Source of the DNA: Tanytarsus gracilentus
Lineage: Eukaryota > Arthropoda > Insecta > Diptera > Chironomidae
Direction of reading: 5' to 3'
Length of the DNA stretch: 64,000 nt
Assembly: GCA_038502055.1 (NCBI GenBank)
Contig: JAXRKN010000039.1
Coordinates: 1,860,001 to 1,924,000, forward strand
The position numbers and the translations under genes are program-made. Position 1 is the first letter of the stretch; each line of letters starts with the position of its first letter. The notes below the pieces were generated by a model. The model made no database searches and was not told where the DNA came from. It worked only from the letters and a program-made list of their open reading frames with translations. Shown here piece by piece: positions 1 to 11,011 of the stretch.

Positions 1-65
1 AAGCCAGAGTGAGTTTTAATAGAGTTACAAAAAATAATAATTTATTTAAATTTCTCTCTCTCTAG

Positions 66-149
66 AATGTAACTGATGCCGCTTTAGAGAAAGGCAAGAA
101 AGCGTACGAAGATTGGCAAGCAAGTAAAGATCAGCAATCAGAAGCATAA
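66..149 (+). CDS. 3' terminal exon of a small secreted or helical protein gene (partial)
   Basis: After a pyrimidine-rich tract and AG at 64-65 there is an open 28-codon stretch ending in TAA at 147-149, followed by AATAAA-type polyadenylation sequence near 187. The encoded tail is charged and helix-forming (AALEKGKKAYEDWQASKDQ). Its 5' part lies left of the window. The product is not recognised. Its charged helical character and its position just upstream of an 89-aa secreted helical protein suggest it belongs to the same cluster of small secreted genes. The frame is chosen because it is the only one open from the acceptor to a stop over this distance. Confidence 0.5.
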   Translation, partial: NVTDAALEKGKKAYEDWQASKDQQSEA

Positions 150-386
150 ATAATTTTTTGTACAAAATTTATAACTTAGTTAAAAAATAAAATTTTATTC
201 AGTCTAAAATTCTCTCTTCTTTCAATCATTGAGAACATCGAAAGAGAAAATCATTAAAAAATCATTCTCTTCTTTATGTCATGCCATGAGGGTTCCAAAA
301 TTTTTTTCGACTCACATTCCTAAATCGTTCTTAGAGTCTTTCGGATCTTCTTTTGTGCCGTGGCATTATAACTTACAATTTTTAAA

Positions 387-768
387 ATGGCTAAATTGGC
401 TTTGATTTTCGTTGCAGTATTTTTCTTCTTCCAAGTAAGTGAAAAATAGTTAGATTTGCTACAACTACTTAAAATTATTTCTTAGATTGTGACATGTGCT
501 GAGATTCGTGAAAAGCGTGATGCCGAAACCACAACCGTCTCAATTTTGGACAACATCAAGACTGGAATTGAATCAACTTTCAGCGAGCAGAACATCAAGA
601 AGGCTGTGGAAAATATCAACGATTTTGGTGACAAACTTAAGGTAATGAAATTAAAAATAATTTTCACTTAGGTGAAATTTAATTCTAAAATTTACTCTCT
701 AGGATTTGGGATCAAAAGTTTTTACAAACTTTGAAAATGCTTTGAAGAAAGACACGCCAGCATCATAA
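387..768 (+). CDS. Small secreted amphipathic-helix protein, 89 aa
   Basis: Three exons are proposed: 387-434, 486-641 and 703-768. All junctions are GT-AG and phase 0, giving 89 aa. The N-terminus is a clear signal peptide (MAKLALIFVAVFFFFQ continuing to IVTCA). The mature part is a charged, largely helical chain with a heptad-like pattern (SILDNIKTGIESTFSEQNIK). The first intron falls inside the signal-peptide coding region in phase 0, exactly as in the 207-aa gene at 3874, so the two may share ancestry. No known family is recognised. An alternative acceptor at 671-672 exists but gives a worse frame. Confidence 0.65.
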
Positions 769-1349
769 AAATCTGAGTTTAAATAAATTTTAATTTTTCT
801 AAAGAAATATTTTACGAGTTTCAATATCAATTTTCAGTGCGTCCAATTTTTTTTAGCTGATAACGGAATATTCACATGTGATTCACAGACAATTTATTGA
901 TAAGCAAGATGAATTTCAGGAACTGAATTTAATTTTTTTGAGTTACGCAATAATAAAATAAATTTGCGCTAAATTCACAATTAATAAGAATTTCTCTTAA
1001 TTATTTCCTTCTATCCCAATTAAGGTCAAAATAGATTATAAAAATGCACACAACAAGATCAATGAACTTAATCACTCCCGGCATTGGACTCTTTTTTTCT
1101 CTCTTTATTAGAAGTGTGAAGTTCAAAACTTTCTCAGTCGAAAAATAAATCATGACAATTACATTTTTTTTTTACTTTTAACGCTGCAATCACCAAAATA
1201 ATTTTTCTTATTGTTAAAAGTTGAAACATTGCATTTTTACCCAATCACTTCGTGGTGATTGTGAGACAGACACAAAGCGAAAAACTGCGACAGAATGAAA
1301 TGCTTTAATCTAAAATTTTATGGTCATTGATGCGATCTATAGCGATCAA

Positions 1350-1356
1350 TATAAAA
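1350..1356 (+). promoter_or_regulatory. TATA box upstream of the acidic secreted protein gene
   Basis: TATAAAA lies about 165 nt before the ATG at 1521. A TCAGAT initiator-like motif follows near 1400. A GT at about 1461 and the TTTCAG directly before the ATG suggest a 5' UTR intron. Confidence 0.4.
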
Positions 1357-1520
1357 ACCACTATGTTTGGCAGAAATTATTTTAGTTTGCATTTCGGTAT
1401 CAGATTCACAAGTTTGAATAAAAGAAATTATTTTTTGCTGTGATATAAAAAAAATATAAAGGTGAAAATTTCATTCATGAAAATAAATTAAAGTTTAACA
1501 AAAACTAAAAATAATTTCAG

Positions 1521-3163
1521 ATGCGTTTTACAATTTTGTTCCTAACCGTCAACTTTTTGGTTTTAATTCACATCAGCACCGCGTTTGATGCTCGTAAGTG
1601 TTTAAATTACTTTCATAAAATTAATTTATTAAATTTGAATTTTCAGACCGTCAAAAGCGATCGCCAGCTGGATATGATGATTACTACAAAAGTTTTATTG
1701 CCGACCATTACTCGGATCTCGATACTGTCGAAGACAATAATGAGTATAAGAGTGAAAATGATGAAAATAGTGAGAGTTCCGAAGATGAAGCAGAAAGTTC
1801 TGAGGATGATTTTAATGGACGTAAGTAGCATAAATTTCTCATTTTTAAATAAAAGTTACAAGTCAAAATTTCACAGACCGTCGAAGGCGATCACCAGCAG
1901 GTTACGACGACCATTACAACAAATTTATCGCTGAACACTTTTCAGATATAAATGACAAGCACGTCGACGATAAAGACGAATATAAAAGTGCAAGTAGTGA
2001 GAGTGCTGATGACGAGTCAGGCAGCTACGAGGAGGATGATGATGAGGAGGGCGATGCAAAAGCAAATGTCAAAGATCACAGTTTCGCTTATCGCAACAAT
2101 AATGATTACGAGCGTATTAAAGAATTGTCGGAGAAACAAGTAGAGGAGTTGCATAAAAAGCCCGGAAATTGTAAGCAACACGAAAAAGATGGCATGATTT
2201 GCTCGGAATGCAAAGACCCCGAGACTGGAGATACTTCAGAGGTAAAAGTCTAATTTTTAAAAATTTTTAAATTAATTTATGAATTTTCAGTCATGCGCTT
2301 ATGCCTCGGAACCGAATGACAAGAAAGTCGCATACCTTAGCAGAAAAAGTCACAATTTCAAGACACCACAGGTAGAAGCAGCTGAGGAAGAGGAGTCAGA
2401 AGACGAAGATGAGGTGGAAGAAGGTGAAGAGAAAGAAAGTGCACCAGTCAAAAGCGAGAAGGAAGAAGCCGAATACGGTGCTTATCGCTTAGCTGGTTTC
2501 AACGCCGACATCGATTACGACGAACCGAAATTAGCTCACTTCAAAACCAATGCACCGAGAAGTGAGAAACTCATTGAACTATTGCCCAAATCGCAAATCG
2601 GCAGTCAATTTCAGAGTCGAAACCTCAATCAAGCGTTGACTGATTTCAAAACTAAGGACTGGTCGAATTGTAAGAAGGTGTTGAAAGGTGAATTGACTTG
2701 CTATTACTGTAAAGATGCAATTGGCGCCACACAAGAGGAATGCATGTATGTTTCATCGACAAATCCAAAAAATATCAGAGTTGAGAGACATGAGACGAAG
2801 AACTATGACACAAACTCCAGAAAACCAACACCAACTGTGCCTTCAACAACAACAATCAAACAATCAGCACCTCTTAAAATTGCTCCCGTTCTTCCCGATA
2901 ATGCTTCAAGATTTGCGAGATTAAGAATGGGAAGACCATTAATGCCAACTAAGGCGTCAAAAATTGAAACAGCCGAGCCACTTGTCACCCCAAAAACTAC
3001 TCTCGAAAGTTTCTTCGGTGATGATTTAAAAAATCCATCGTCATCAAACTTCAAAAAGACAATCAAACGAACAATTTTAAGCAAGAAGAAATTTAATGAT
3101 TTCATTCCGGCCGAGTCACGGGCAATTGCATTTGAATCTCATGTGATGCATGACATTTACTAA
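1521..3163 (+). CDS. Acidic secreted protein with a duplicated exon and two Cys4 motifs, 494 aa
   Basis: Four exons fit: 1521-1593, 1647-1820, 1877-2241 and 2291-3163, with phases 1, 1 and 0, giving 494 aa. Residues 1-20 form a signal peptide (MRFTILFLTVNFLVLIHIST). Exons 2 and 3 begin with near-identical modules at residues 25 and 83 (H-R-x-x-R-S-P-A-G-Y-D-D-x-Y), each followed by an acidic Ser/Glu/Asp-rich tail, which indicates tandem exon duplication. RQKR and RRRR just before SPAG look like furin-type cleavage sites. Two Cys motifs follow: C181-x9-C191-x2-C194-x11-C206 (across the exon 3/4 junction) and C331-x9-C341-x2-C344-x10-C355. A Glu/Asp-rich block lies after the first motif, and the C-terminus is basic. 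The family is not recognised. A secreted matrix or cuticle-associated role is a guess from composition only. Confidence 0.75.
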
Positions 3164-3778
3164 AAATAAGAATCTCATTTAGAAAATTGATTGAAAGGTG
3201 TGGGAGAAAGTCGATTTGAATGATTTTAGACGAAATTTATAGCAACATAAATATTTTCAATAGTTTGGCTATGAGAAATAAATTTTTAAATATGCAAATC
3301 GAATCTCACAAAATTTTTGATAGATTTTTGTTAATTTTAAATACTTAAACTGCCTTAATGAAGCTAAATAAAATTAAGTTTTGAAAAGAAATTTTTTTTT
3401 ACAAAGTTTACTTAATTTTAAATCCCAGCCATAAACTTAATTTGAATTTTTTTGATGTCTCATCTCAGAAAAAATTTAAAGACCTTCAAAATGCATCACC
3501 TTTTTTAAATCAGCTGCACTCATCTTTTGTTAATGTCATCCATAGAAGTGAGATCATAAAAATTTATGGTGCAATCATGACAGGTAAAAAAGTAAGAAGA
3601 AATCAGGTTTTTTTCTCTTTCCTCCCTTAAAACTCGTTCTCGAAGAGATGAGAAAAAATCCTGATGATGATCATTAACAAAGCAGTGCTATCATGTGAGA
3701 GAGTGAGAGGAGCGGAGAATAGTCGTGACTTGGCAGAGCGTGATATTTTTTACGTCGATGTATGTGTCAAGTCGGAAA
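3164..3778 (+). other. Intergenic region
   Basis: AT-rich spacer between two plus-strand secreted-protein genes. An open frame near 3442-3630 has no signal peptide, splice support or recognisable composition. Nothing else is seen apart from the TATA box at its right edge. Confidence 0.5.
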
Positions 3779-3785
3779 TATAAAG
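3779..3785 (+). promoter_or_regulatory. TATA box of the apolipophorin-III-like gene
   Basis: TATAAAG lies 95 nt before the ATG at 3874, leaving room for a start site near 3810 and a short 5' UTR. Confidence 0.5.
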
Positions 3786-3873
3786 CTAGCATCGAAGTTG
3801 AGAGCAACAGACGAAAAATATCATTTCAGAATATCGGTTGTGCTTTTTTGGGTGTCGAAAAAAAATTTAAGTG

Positions 3874-4646
3874 ATGAAATATTTTATTTTTGCAGTTTGT
3901 TTTGTGCAGGTATGAGGATTTAGTTGCTTAAAGTGAAAAGATTCAATTTAAAAATTCCCTCTCAAGTCACTGAAAGTTAATTAAAAAATTACAATTTAGC
4001 TCGCATTTGGCGCTCCACAACAACAACAACCTGAACCCAAACCAGTGGCCGATCAAGTTCAATTAACTGTCTCCAGTTTATTGTCTGAAACTAAAAAGAT
4101 CATTGATTCGACGGGAATTCAAGAAGAAACCCAAAAAGCCGTTGCTGACTTAAATACTCGTGCCCTTTCCGCTGCTGGAGCTAAAAGTAATGAAGAGCTT
4201 TTGACAAGCGTCCATAGTCAAGTTCAAACTTATGCTGCACAAATTAAGGGAGTTGCTGATAGAATTACCACTCAAGTCGATGACCAGAGAAATCAAATTG
4301 GCGCAACTATTGGAACTTTGACGAAGCAACTTCTAGACTCTGCCTCAAAGGTACTTGGTAACAATGATCCCAACAAGGTTGAGGAAATTCAAAAGACCTT
4401 TACCTCAGTATTAGACCAGACAAATCAACTTCAACGCTCAGTTCAAGATCAAGGTGAGTTTAGCCATAGATAATGCAGAGAACTTTTTTTAAAAAAATAA
4501 ATTCTTAAATAGGTGCCGTACTCCAAAAATCAGTTCAAGACTTCCTCAATGACAACTTAAATAAAATCTATGAGAACACACTCAAAGCTGCAACATCAGT
4601 TGCACAACAACTCGACACAGCTGTGGGAATAACAAAGACTAATTAA
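3874..4646 (+). CDS. Apolipophorin-III-like secreted helical protein, 207 aa
   Basis: Three exons are supported: 3874-3909, 4000-4453 and 4513-4646 (phases 0 and 1), giving 207 aa. The N-terminus MKYFIFAVCFVQLAFGAP is a signal peptide with a likely cut after the small residues. A short Gln/Pro linker follows. The remaining roughly 180 residues are almost free of Pro and Gly and rich in Gln, Ala, Lys, Ser and Thr, with amphipathic helices (TVSSLLSETKKIIDSTG; LQKSVQDFLNDNLNKIYEN). Length, signal peptide and helical-bundle composition fit insect exchangeable apolipoproteins of the apolipophorin III type, which bind lipid in haemolymph. No diagnostic residues exist to prove the family, so another secreted helical-bundle protein is possible. 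An AATAAA-like signal follows near 4749. Confidence 0.7.
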
Positions 4647-5298
4647 ATTACTTAACAATTAAGAGATGCCAATTTTATCACTCGATTAATTTAAAATTTT
4701 AATTCCGATCCCTTTCAAGCACAAAATGTAATCATCACATTAAATTTGAATAAAGACAGATATCATTAAGTGATTTGACAAAAGTTAAATTCTTTATTGT
4801 CTTGAAAGTCATCAAGCATGCCATGAAATAAGCCAGTTATGTGGCTTAGCTTAGCATGAAAGCGAAGAAGAAAAGGAAGAGAATGATTTGTATAAGTTTA
4901 ACGGGATGTGATGGTGATGTCGATGGATTTATTTTGAAGGCCATTGAAAGCTAGAAAGTTCTATTAAATTTACATAATTTTAATAAGCATGCCGGTTTAA
5001 TATACGACAAAGTATCAACAATTCTTCACGAGGTTAAAAAAACAATCTCCGGCTTCTCCAATTTTTTGTTATCAAATCTTGTTTTTTTATGCGCTTGAAA
5101 GAACTTTCCATTGATTAAAAATTTCATAAATATATTTTCGATTTCATTCAGTTTTTTTAACATGCGCAAAATTCCAAATTAGCTGTAAGCATGGCCGTGA
5201 ATTTTAATTCTGCAAATTATTACGCAATAATTAAAAATCTTCATTTGTTAATTTCTTTTATTGAATTTTGGCATATATGCAAATATAATTAATCCATT
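4647..5298. other. Intergenic region
   Basis: AT-rich spacer between convergent genes: the plus-strand helical protein ends at 4646 and the minus-strand ankyrin gene ends at 5299. It should hold both 3' UTRs. No further gene is seen. Confidence 0.5.
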
Positions 5299-7248
5299 TT
5301 AAGTTTCATTAAAAATATCATCAAGATCGTCGCTTCGAATAAAAATAAATTCATTTTCAGTTATTGGTAGCTCTTCGACTTGGTACTTGATCGCATCATC
5401 GAGCTTCTTAAGCATCACAGAATTAAATGCATAATCTACGGCAATTTTTCCAAAATTATTTGTAATCGTCGCCTTTGCTTGATATTCCAAAAGAATGTCA
5501 ACGATAATTTCAAAATTACATTGGACGCTATGAATAAGTGCAGTATTTCCATCAGAATCTTGTGCATTCATATCGATTGAGGTATGTGTGTGTTCGGCAA
5601 AAAATAAAAGTGCCTTGACACAGTGCTCGTGTCCATTCATTGAGGCGAGTATTAAAGGCGTCTGCTGCTTATTGTTTCTTAAATTTAAATTTGCATCTGC
5701 GTGAAGCAGAAGAAAAAGAACTTTCTGATAGCCTAAAGAAGCGGCAAAGTGTATTGGTGACATACCTGAAGAATCTTGAATGTCAACATTAGCATTGTGA
5801 TGCGTTAATAGTGTGATCATTTTTGGTAAATTATAAATGGCTGCAATGTGAAGCATCGATAGACCATCGTAGGATGGAATGTTTATATTTGAAATTTCAT
5901 TGTTAAATCCACCTCGTGCCTCACATTTCTCGCAAGTACACAACGGATGACAATCGCTCCTCTCCAGTTCTTTGTCCCGACTTATATACTCCGAATATGG
6001 TACTTGGAGCATTGCCGTGAGCTGAATTTCATTATTCTCTTTGATGTGTTGAAAAAGATATTGCAAATAATCTTCCTTACACGCGATCTCATCGACCTTC
6101 ATTGGCCTTACAAATTGATTGCTTCCAATATGAAGATTTTCGTTTGTTTGAATGAAATAAATGACAGCCTCGAGTGTCGTTAGAATATATACTAATGCAC
6201 TTGCTGATGATTCGGGACTAACGACTTGCGACAAATTAAATTCTTTGATGAATTTTAGTGTTGGAATCCAGTGAAAATAACTCGTCTTTATCATCAAGAA
6301 AACTAAAATTGGAAGCATTTCGTCGGTTATGGTAATTTTTTTTTCGCTAAGCGATGAGATTCCTTCAATCACGTTTTTAATGCAATACAATTTATCCAGA
6401 GCACACTTGCAATTTTCAATTTTAAGCAATTCCAACTTAATTGGATTCAATCGTTCAGTTGTGATGAGAGGTGATATTTTTAGATCTTCAATAGAGATGT
6501 TCGATAACTTCCGCATGATTTTGTTAAATTTTTGACTTTCTTCTGAACTTTGGATTGAAATTGCATCGAAGATTTTTTCATAAGAAATGTCCATTAAAAC
6601 ATATTCAATGGCAATCTTCAGATTCATGTACATGTAAGGATCGACCTCGTTCATGTTTTTCTTACAGGCGAGATTCACGCAATATTCATAGAGGAGCTTG
6701 AGATTTGTCTCAATTTTTGCATAATCGAATGTCTTTTGAATTCTGAGTGAGAAGTTTTTGACAGCGTTTTCAATTTTTCTCTCAACCTGCTTCTTTCCCA
6801 CTTCCCTTATTAAATTCCAGCTCTCCTCGACATTGCTGACAATTTCGCTGTTTGTGATTGATTCTTTCGACGCAAATTTTGTACTTAATGGAGTGTCTAA
6901 GCAAAGTAATTTAAACTTTTGAAGATCTTTAGTGTAGAAAAATTCCTCGAAAAGAATTAAGACTGGTTTCGTTGCGTCAGATTTTAGCTTAATGTACTTT
7001 CCATTAATAATCATTTCCTCTCCAATCATATTAAAAAAATGCGTCTTTGGCAACTCTTCGGAAGGAATTAGAACATGAGCGAGTAAAAATTCATGGCTAT
7101 TTAAGCACTTATCGTTCATTGTCACTCGCTTTGGAATTGCTACGATCCAGTTGTTAATTGTTATTTCTTGAAGAAGCGCAGATTTGTCCATAATTTTAAT
7201 ATAAAATGGATTTGTCTGTAAATCCTCCTCGTAACTTATCATATTCAT
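5299..7248 (-). CDS. VARP/ANKRD27-like VPS9-domain ankyrin-repeat protein, 649 aa
   Basis: A single uninterrupted reading frame from ATG at 7248 to the stop at 5299. Residues about 195-370 resemble a VPS9 domain, the catalytic fold of Rab5/Rab21-family guanine-nucleotide exchange factors, including DEMLPILVFLMIK and TTLEAVIYFI segments. A Cys cluster CHPLCTCEKC (residues 433-442) matches the zinc-binding 'Zn-fingernail' by which VARP contacts VPS29 of retromer. Four to five ankyrin repeats follow at about 455-610 (GLSMLHIAA, GMSPIHFAASLG, QQTPLILASMNGHEHCVKALL, GNTALIHS). The predicted role is endosomal Rab activation and retromer-linked sorting. Vertebrate VARP is about 1,050 aa with a second ankyrin block and second fingernail; both are missing here and the stop is clean. 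No introns are needed. It lies upstream of and separate from Atg9 on the same strand. Confidence 0.82.
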   Translation of the reverse strand: MNMISYEEDLQTNPFYIKIMDKSALLQEITINNWIVAIPKRVTMNDKCLNSHEFLLAHVLIPSEELPKTHFFNMIGEEMIINGKYIKLKSDATKPVLILFEEFFYTKDLQKFKLLCLDTPLSTKFASKESITNSEIVSNVEESWNLIREVGKKQVERKIENAVKNFSLRIQKTFDYAKIETNLKLLYEYCVNLACKKNMNEVDPYMYMNLKIAIEYVLMDISYEKIFDAISIQSSEESQKFNKIMRKLSNISIEDLKISPLITTERLNPIKLELLKIENCKCALDKLYCIKNVIEGISSLSEKKITITDEMLPILVFLMIKTSYFHWIPTLKFIKEFNLSQVVSPESSASALVYILTTLEAVIYFIQTNENLHIGSNQFVRPMKVDEIACKEDYLQYLFQHIKENNEIQLTAMLQVPYSEYISRDKELERSDCHPLCTCEKCEARGGFNNEISNINIPSYDGLSMLHIAAIYNLPKMITLLTHHNANVDIQDSSGMSPIHFAASLGYQKVLFLLLHADANLNLRNNKQQTPLILASMNGHEHCVKALLFFAEHTHTSIDMNAQDSDGNTALIHSVQCNFEIIVDILLEYQAKATITNNFGKIAVDYAFNSVMLKKLDDAIKYQVEELPITENEFIFIRSDDLDDIFNET

Positions 7249-7772
7249 GTTGTATCATCTAAAATACTATATATTAAAGTATTTAATTGTTTTAAAAACA
7301 CTAACTTACAATTTTAAACAAAAATATTTCAAATTTTTTATCAGCTGCACAATTTCAAAGTGTCAACATTGCCGGGTGGTTCAAAAAATAATAAGTCAAC
7401 GCCGTACGAAAAAATTCATGGAAACGAAAATTATTCAAAAATTTGTGAAGATTTTTTTTTTGAAGAATGATTTTCTGAAAAAATAATAATTTTAATTTTA
7501 CTCACATTTTTACGTTAATCAAAAAAATATTTTTTTTTAATTTTTCTTGACTTTTATTTTTTTGGCTCACACTTAAATAATATAAATTTTCTTTGTCATC
7601 TTTTCTGTCGAGTGTTTGAGGATATTTACATTATTTTTAAGCATTTTCATAAAACAAAATTTTAGTTTTTGTCAATTAATTTGTAAAATTTTTGACGGTT
7701 TTTTAAAAACCCATTTTAATTTTTTAACTTAATCTTTAAATTTCACACCCATTCAGCCATTTTTGGCCGACG
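7249..7772. other. Spacer between the Atg9 3' end and the ankyrin gene start
   Basis: Both flanking genes run on the minus strand, so this spacer should hold the Atg9 3' UTR and the promoter of the VARP-like gene. It is poly-T/A rich, and no coding signal is convincing on either strand. Confidence 0.45.
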
Positions 7773-10761
7773 CTAAGTTTTTCTCGATAACAATGGCATT
7801 CGTTCGTTATTGACTTGTAAGTTAGGAGCAGCATCATAGGATCTTGGCGGATTTTGTTGGACAGGCGTTTGCCAAAGATAGCGTTGACTTTCATCGAGTC
7901 GCGTAGCTCTTCGACTTTGTTGCTTATGATGAACTTCATGAAGATAAACGACAGAAAGTGACATATCTGCGGTGGTAAGTTCAGGTGTGAATATGGCATT
8001 TTGAGGCATGTTACAGAGACTGTAGAGAAGACCATGTTTTGACAATTCAATTGGACCCTCTTTCTTCGATAGACTTCCTCGAATACTCATTGTCATGCCT
8101 ACATTAGCATTTCTATTTGAAGCTACCGGCATGCTTGGTTGTTGCTGATTTCGCTCATCTTCATCGATATCATCGTCCTCATTTATATTGGGTAGATATT
8201 GACTTCTCATCGGAGTCATTGAGGAGCCATCGGTTAAATTATCACGCAGCATTCTTTCGAAATCAAAAGTTGGTGCCATTGAGGATTGTTGAACAGCTGC
8301 AGTATTTGGTGGTGTGATAGGAACTTGATTTGCATGATTATAGCCAGGTTGTTGATACATTGACATGCCGAGATGTTGTGAGGCTGAAAGATTTTGTATT
8401 TGAAGAATTGATTGAACTACCGATGAATATTCTTCGCCTAAACTCTCAACAGACATCAAGCTCTGTCCCATAGCAGTTGTTCCCAAGTTAGTTGCTCCTG
8501 TCAATGGATTTGTTCTCGTTTTGTTGAGATCTTGAATTGCATGCTTACGGATGCCTCTCAAAAAATGTTTTGCCTCCGTTGACATTTTCCAATGTGGATT
8601 TGTGAGTGCAAAATGAACGAGAGACAATTCCGTTTTGCCATTCTCGCCCTGAGTATATTGATTTGTTTCGATGTTTGGTGTCATGACTTCTTCGTGACTA
8701 TTTGAAACTTGCCATTCGGGATTTCCATGCTTGCGAATTTCCATTTGAGCAAAAGAGCATACATCACCGACGCCAATTACAGACACCGTGAAATTTCTTA
8801 GGAAATCAACAATTTCCAATGATCTTGGTCGCAAGCCAAACATTAGCACAAAGAATGTCAGAAAAGGACTAAATATTTCATTTAGAAAGTAGAATGCTTT
8901 CAATTGAAAGAAATCCTCAAATTCTCCCAGCACTTTTGATGTATGAGCATATCCGTGCCATTCTGGCCTTAAATAATGAGCATGGCACAAAATATTCTTC
9001 ATTAACTGCTCGGGACACCAAATTAAATTCTCATCAGGAATACAGGCATGAGCCGCAGCAGCAATACCAATGAAAACAGTAATTATCAACAAAACGTGCT
9101 CAACTTGAATTACATCTTCATCCCAAATTGCCAAGACTGTTAGAAACATTCCAAAACCGCCAAATAAAAATATTGCAAATCTGAAGAAAATTAAATTATT
9201 AACAGATTTCAATAAAATTATAATTAAAACTCACTTGGCGATCACAACTAAAATAGCTGATGAAAATGCGTTTACATATCGTAAAGCCGGTCTATAAGCA
9301 CGACTAAGTCGAGCCTCCAGCTCATGATCGAGTTCATTGAAATGTCTTAAGTATAGTTTTCCATATTGCGACCACGTTCGCATTCCAAGGAAAGTTGGTT
9401 CCTTTTTCACAATCTAAAATAAATAATTGAATTTAGTTTTAAAAATTAACTAAAAATTTAACATAAAACTTACCGGAGCATAACTGAAGAAGAAGAATAA
9501 AACTTGCCAAATAAATATTAAAGGTGCCAAAACTAGATTCACGAGCGCATACCACGTGATATGCTTTGAAAGAGTTTCAGCAAGCTCAGCTCGCTTTGAA
9601 CTTCTCTTGAATTCCTCCTTTAGGTGCCAGTTATTTTCGAAACATGAAAATGGTCCACGAAAGAGGATCAATTCGATGTTATAAATAAGTAATTTACTTA
9701 ACACATTAACATCTCCCACAATCGGTATGGAAAATTTTGCTGGAAGAACATTTTTATTAATCATCGCAACTGTATAGTTTTGGAATCTGAAATTAGATAA
9801 ATAATTTAGAAAAAAGAAATCAAACTAACTTTTGGAAGTACCTTAAAATTCTATGATAGATGTCAAGTTCCGTTAAATTGTCCTTGTGCACGCATAACTG
9901 TATTTCTGACTGTGCCTCGCGAATTCGCCTTTGTATTTCGTGCCATGTGTAGTTTTCCAGCTCAGTATCCTCAATTTTGAGTGCAACTTTCATAAAGCAT
10001 CTTATATCGTAATTGTGAAGAATATGAAAAAATACCGTGATGGCTCTCACGACCCAGAAAATCACAGCGACAGCAATTAATGCGTATGTCCAAAGCGAAA
10101 AGCGTTCATAGCACTTTTGTGACGAAAATAGAACGTCACTTAAAGAAGCCTTTAATCGATCTGCAGGTAATGGTTCTTCTCTAAAAAGAAATGAATTGTA
10201 CATAAATTTGTTAATAATAAAAGCAAATTAAACTCACTTGAAAAGAACTGGATAGTTTATGCAATGAGTAGCAAAGACTATAAAAACAACGACTAAAATA
10301 AACTGAATTAAGCCGAGCACCTCCTCTAGTGCGATCACTTTGAAACCACCTTTCTGGTGATATTTGTAAATTCTTCGGAAAAATGAGTCTAAATCTACGA
10401 TGTGATTCCATTGGGCTGAAAGAAAAAAACATTGATAAGAAGTTTTTGTGCGGTTTTGTTTTTGGATCTTAAAAAAAGTATTTTCTAGAAGATTTTTTTC
10501 TTTTCCATGCAATAAAAAATAATTAAAAGGACATAAGATGTCTAAAATAACATCCGCTATGAACAAAGAGAATTTCAAACGACCTTGAGTATGATGCGAA
10601 TTTATTTTTTGACAGTTTTATTCACCTTTCTCGTTATTCTCATTCGGTGGAATTGTAAATTTAATATTATGCGTTGCATCTTCGTCATTTTCCGATTCCT
10701 CGCCCAAATCATGATGTTGAAATGGATTATTGTCTATTCTTGTAGTCGCTTGATATGACAT
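7773..10761 (-). CDS. Atg9: Autophagy-related protein 9, lipid scramblase of the phagophore, 854 aa
   Basis: Six exons in minus-strand order: 10761-10626, 10415-10238, 10180-9830, 9786-9474, 9413-9235 and 9180-7773. Every junction is GT-AG and in phase, giving 854 aa, a normal length for animal ATG9. ATG9 is the multispanning scramblase that cycles on Golgi/endosome vesicles and seeds the phagophore with ATG2 partners. Family hallmarks are visible: the AQWNHIVDLDSFFRRIY segment early in the protein, RHFNELDHELEARLSRAY in exon 5, and in exon 6 the long conserved core with DEDVIQVEHVL, WHGYAH, LRPRSLEIVDFLRNFTV and GVGDVCSFAQMEIRKHG. Hydrophobic helices occur in exons 2 to 6. The last roughly 250 residues are low-complexity and disordered, as expected. 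The start is chosen because the short first exon gives the usual polar N-terminus and the phase fits. Confidence 0.96.
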
Positions 10762-11011
10762 TTTGTTTACTCTTTCTTTTTTAAGCTCTCCTTCGAGTTT
10801 TTAACACTCAATTTCACACAATTATCAACTATCTACACACTTGTTTCATAGTTATTCTATGATTGACCCAAATAGATAAAGGAATTGCGATTTATTTTTA
10901 ATTTTTCAGCTTATTTCGTCTTCTTCTTCTTGTGCCCTTTGTTTATTTTTCACTCACTCATTTTTCAGCTGTTTTTTAACGAAACTTAAACGAAGAAGTT
11001 GCTTCGTTCAA
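10762..11011. other. Atg9 5' flanking region
   Basis: Spacer between the Atg9 start (10761) and the downstream end of the first duplicated-gene copy. It should contain the Atg9 promoter and 5' UTR. No TATA box at a convincing distance is seen. Confidence 0.4.
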
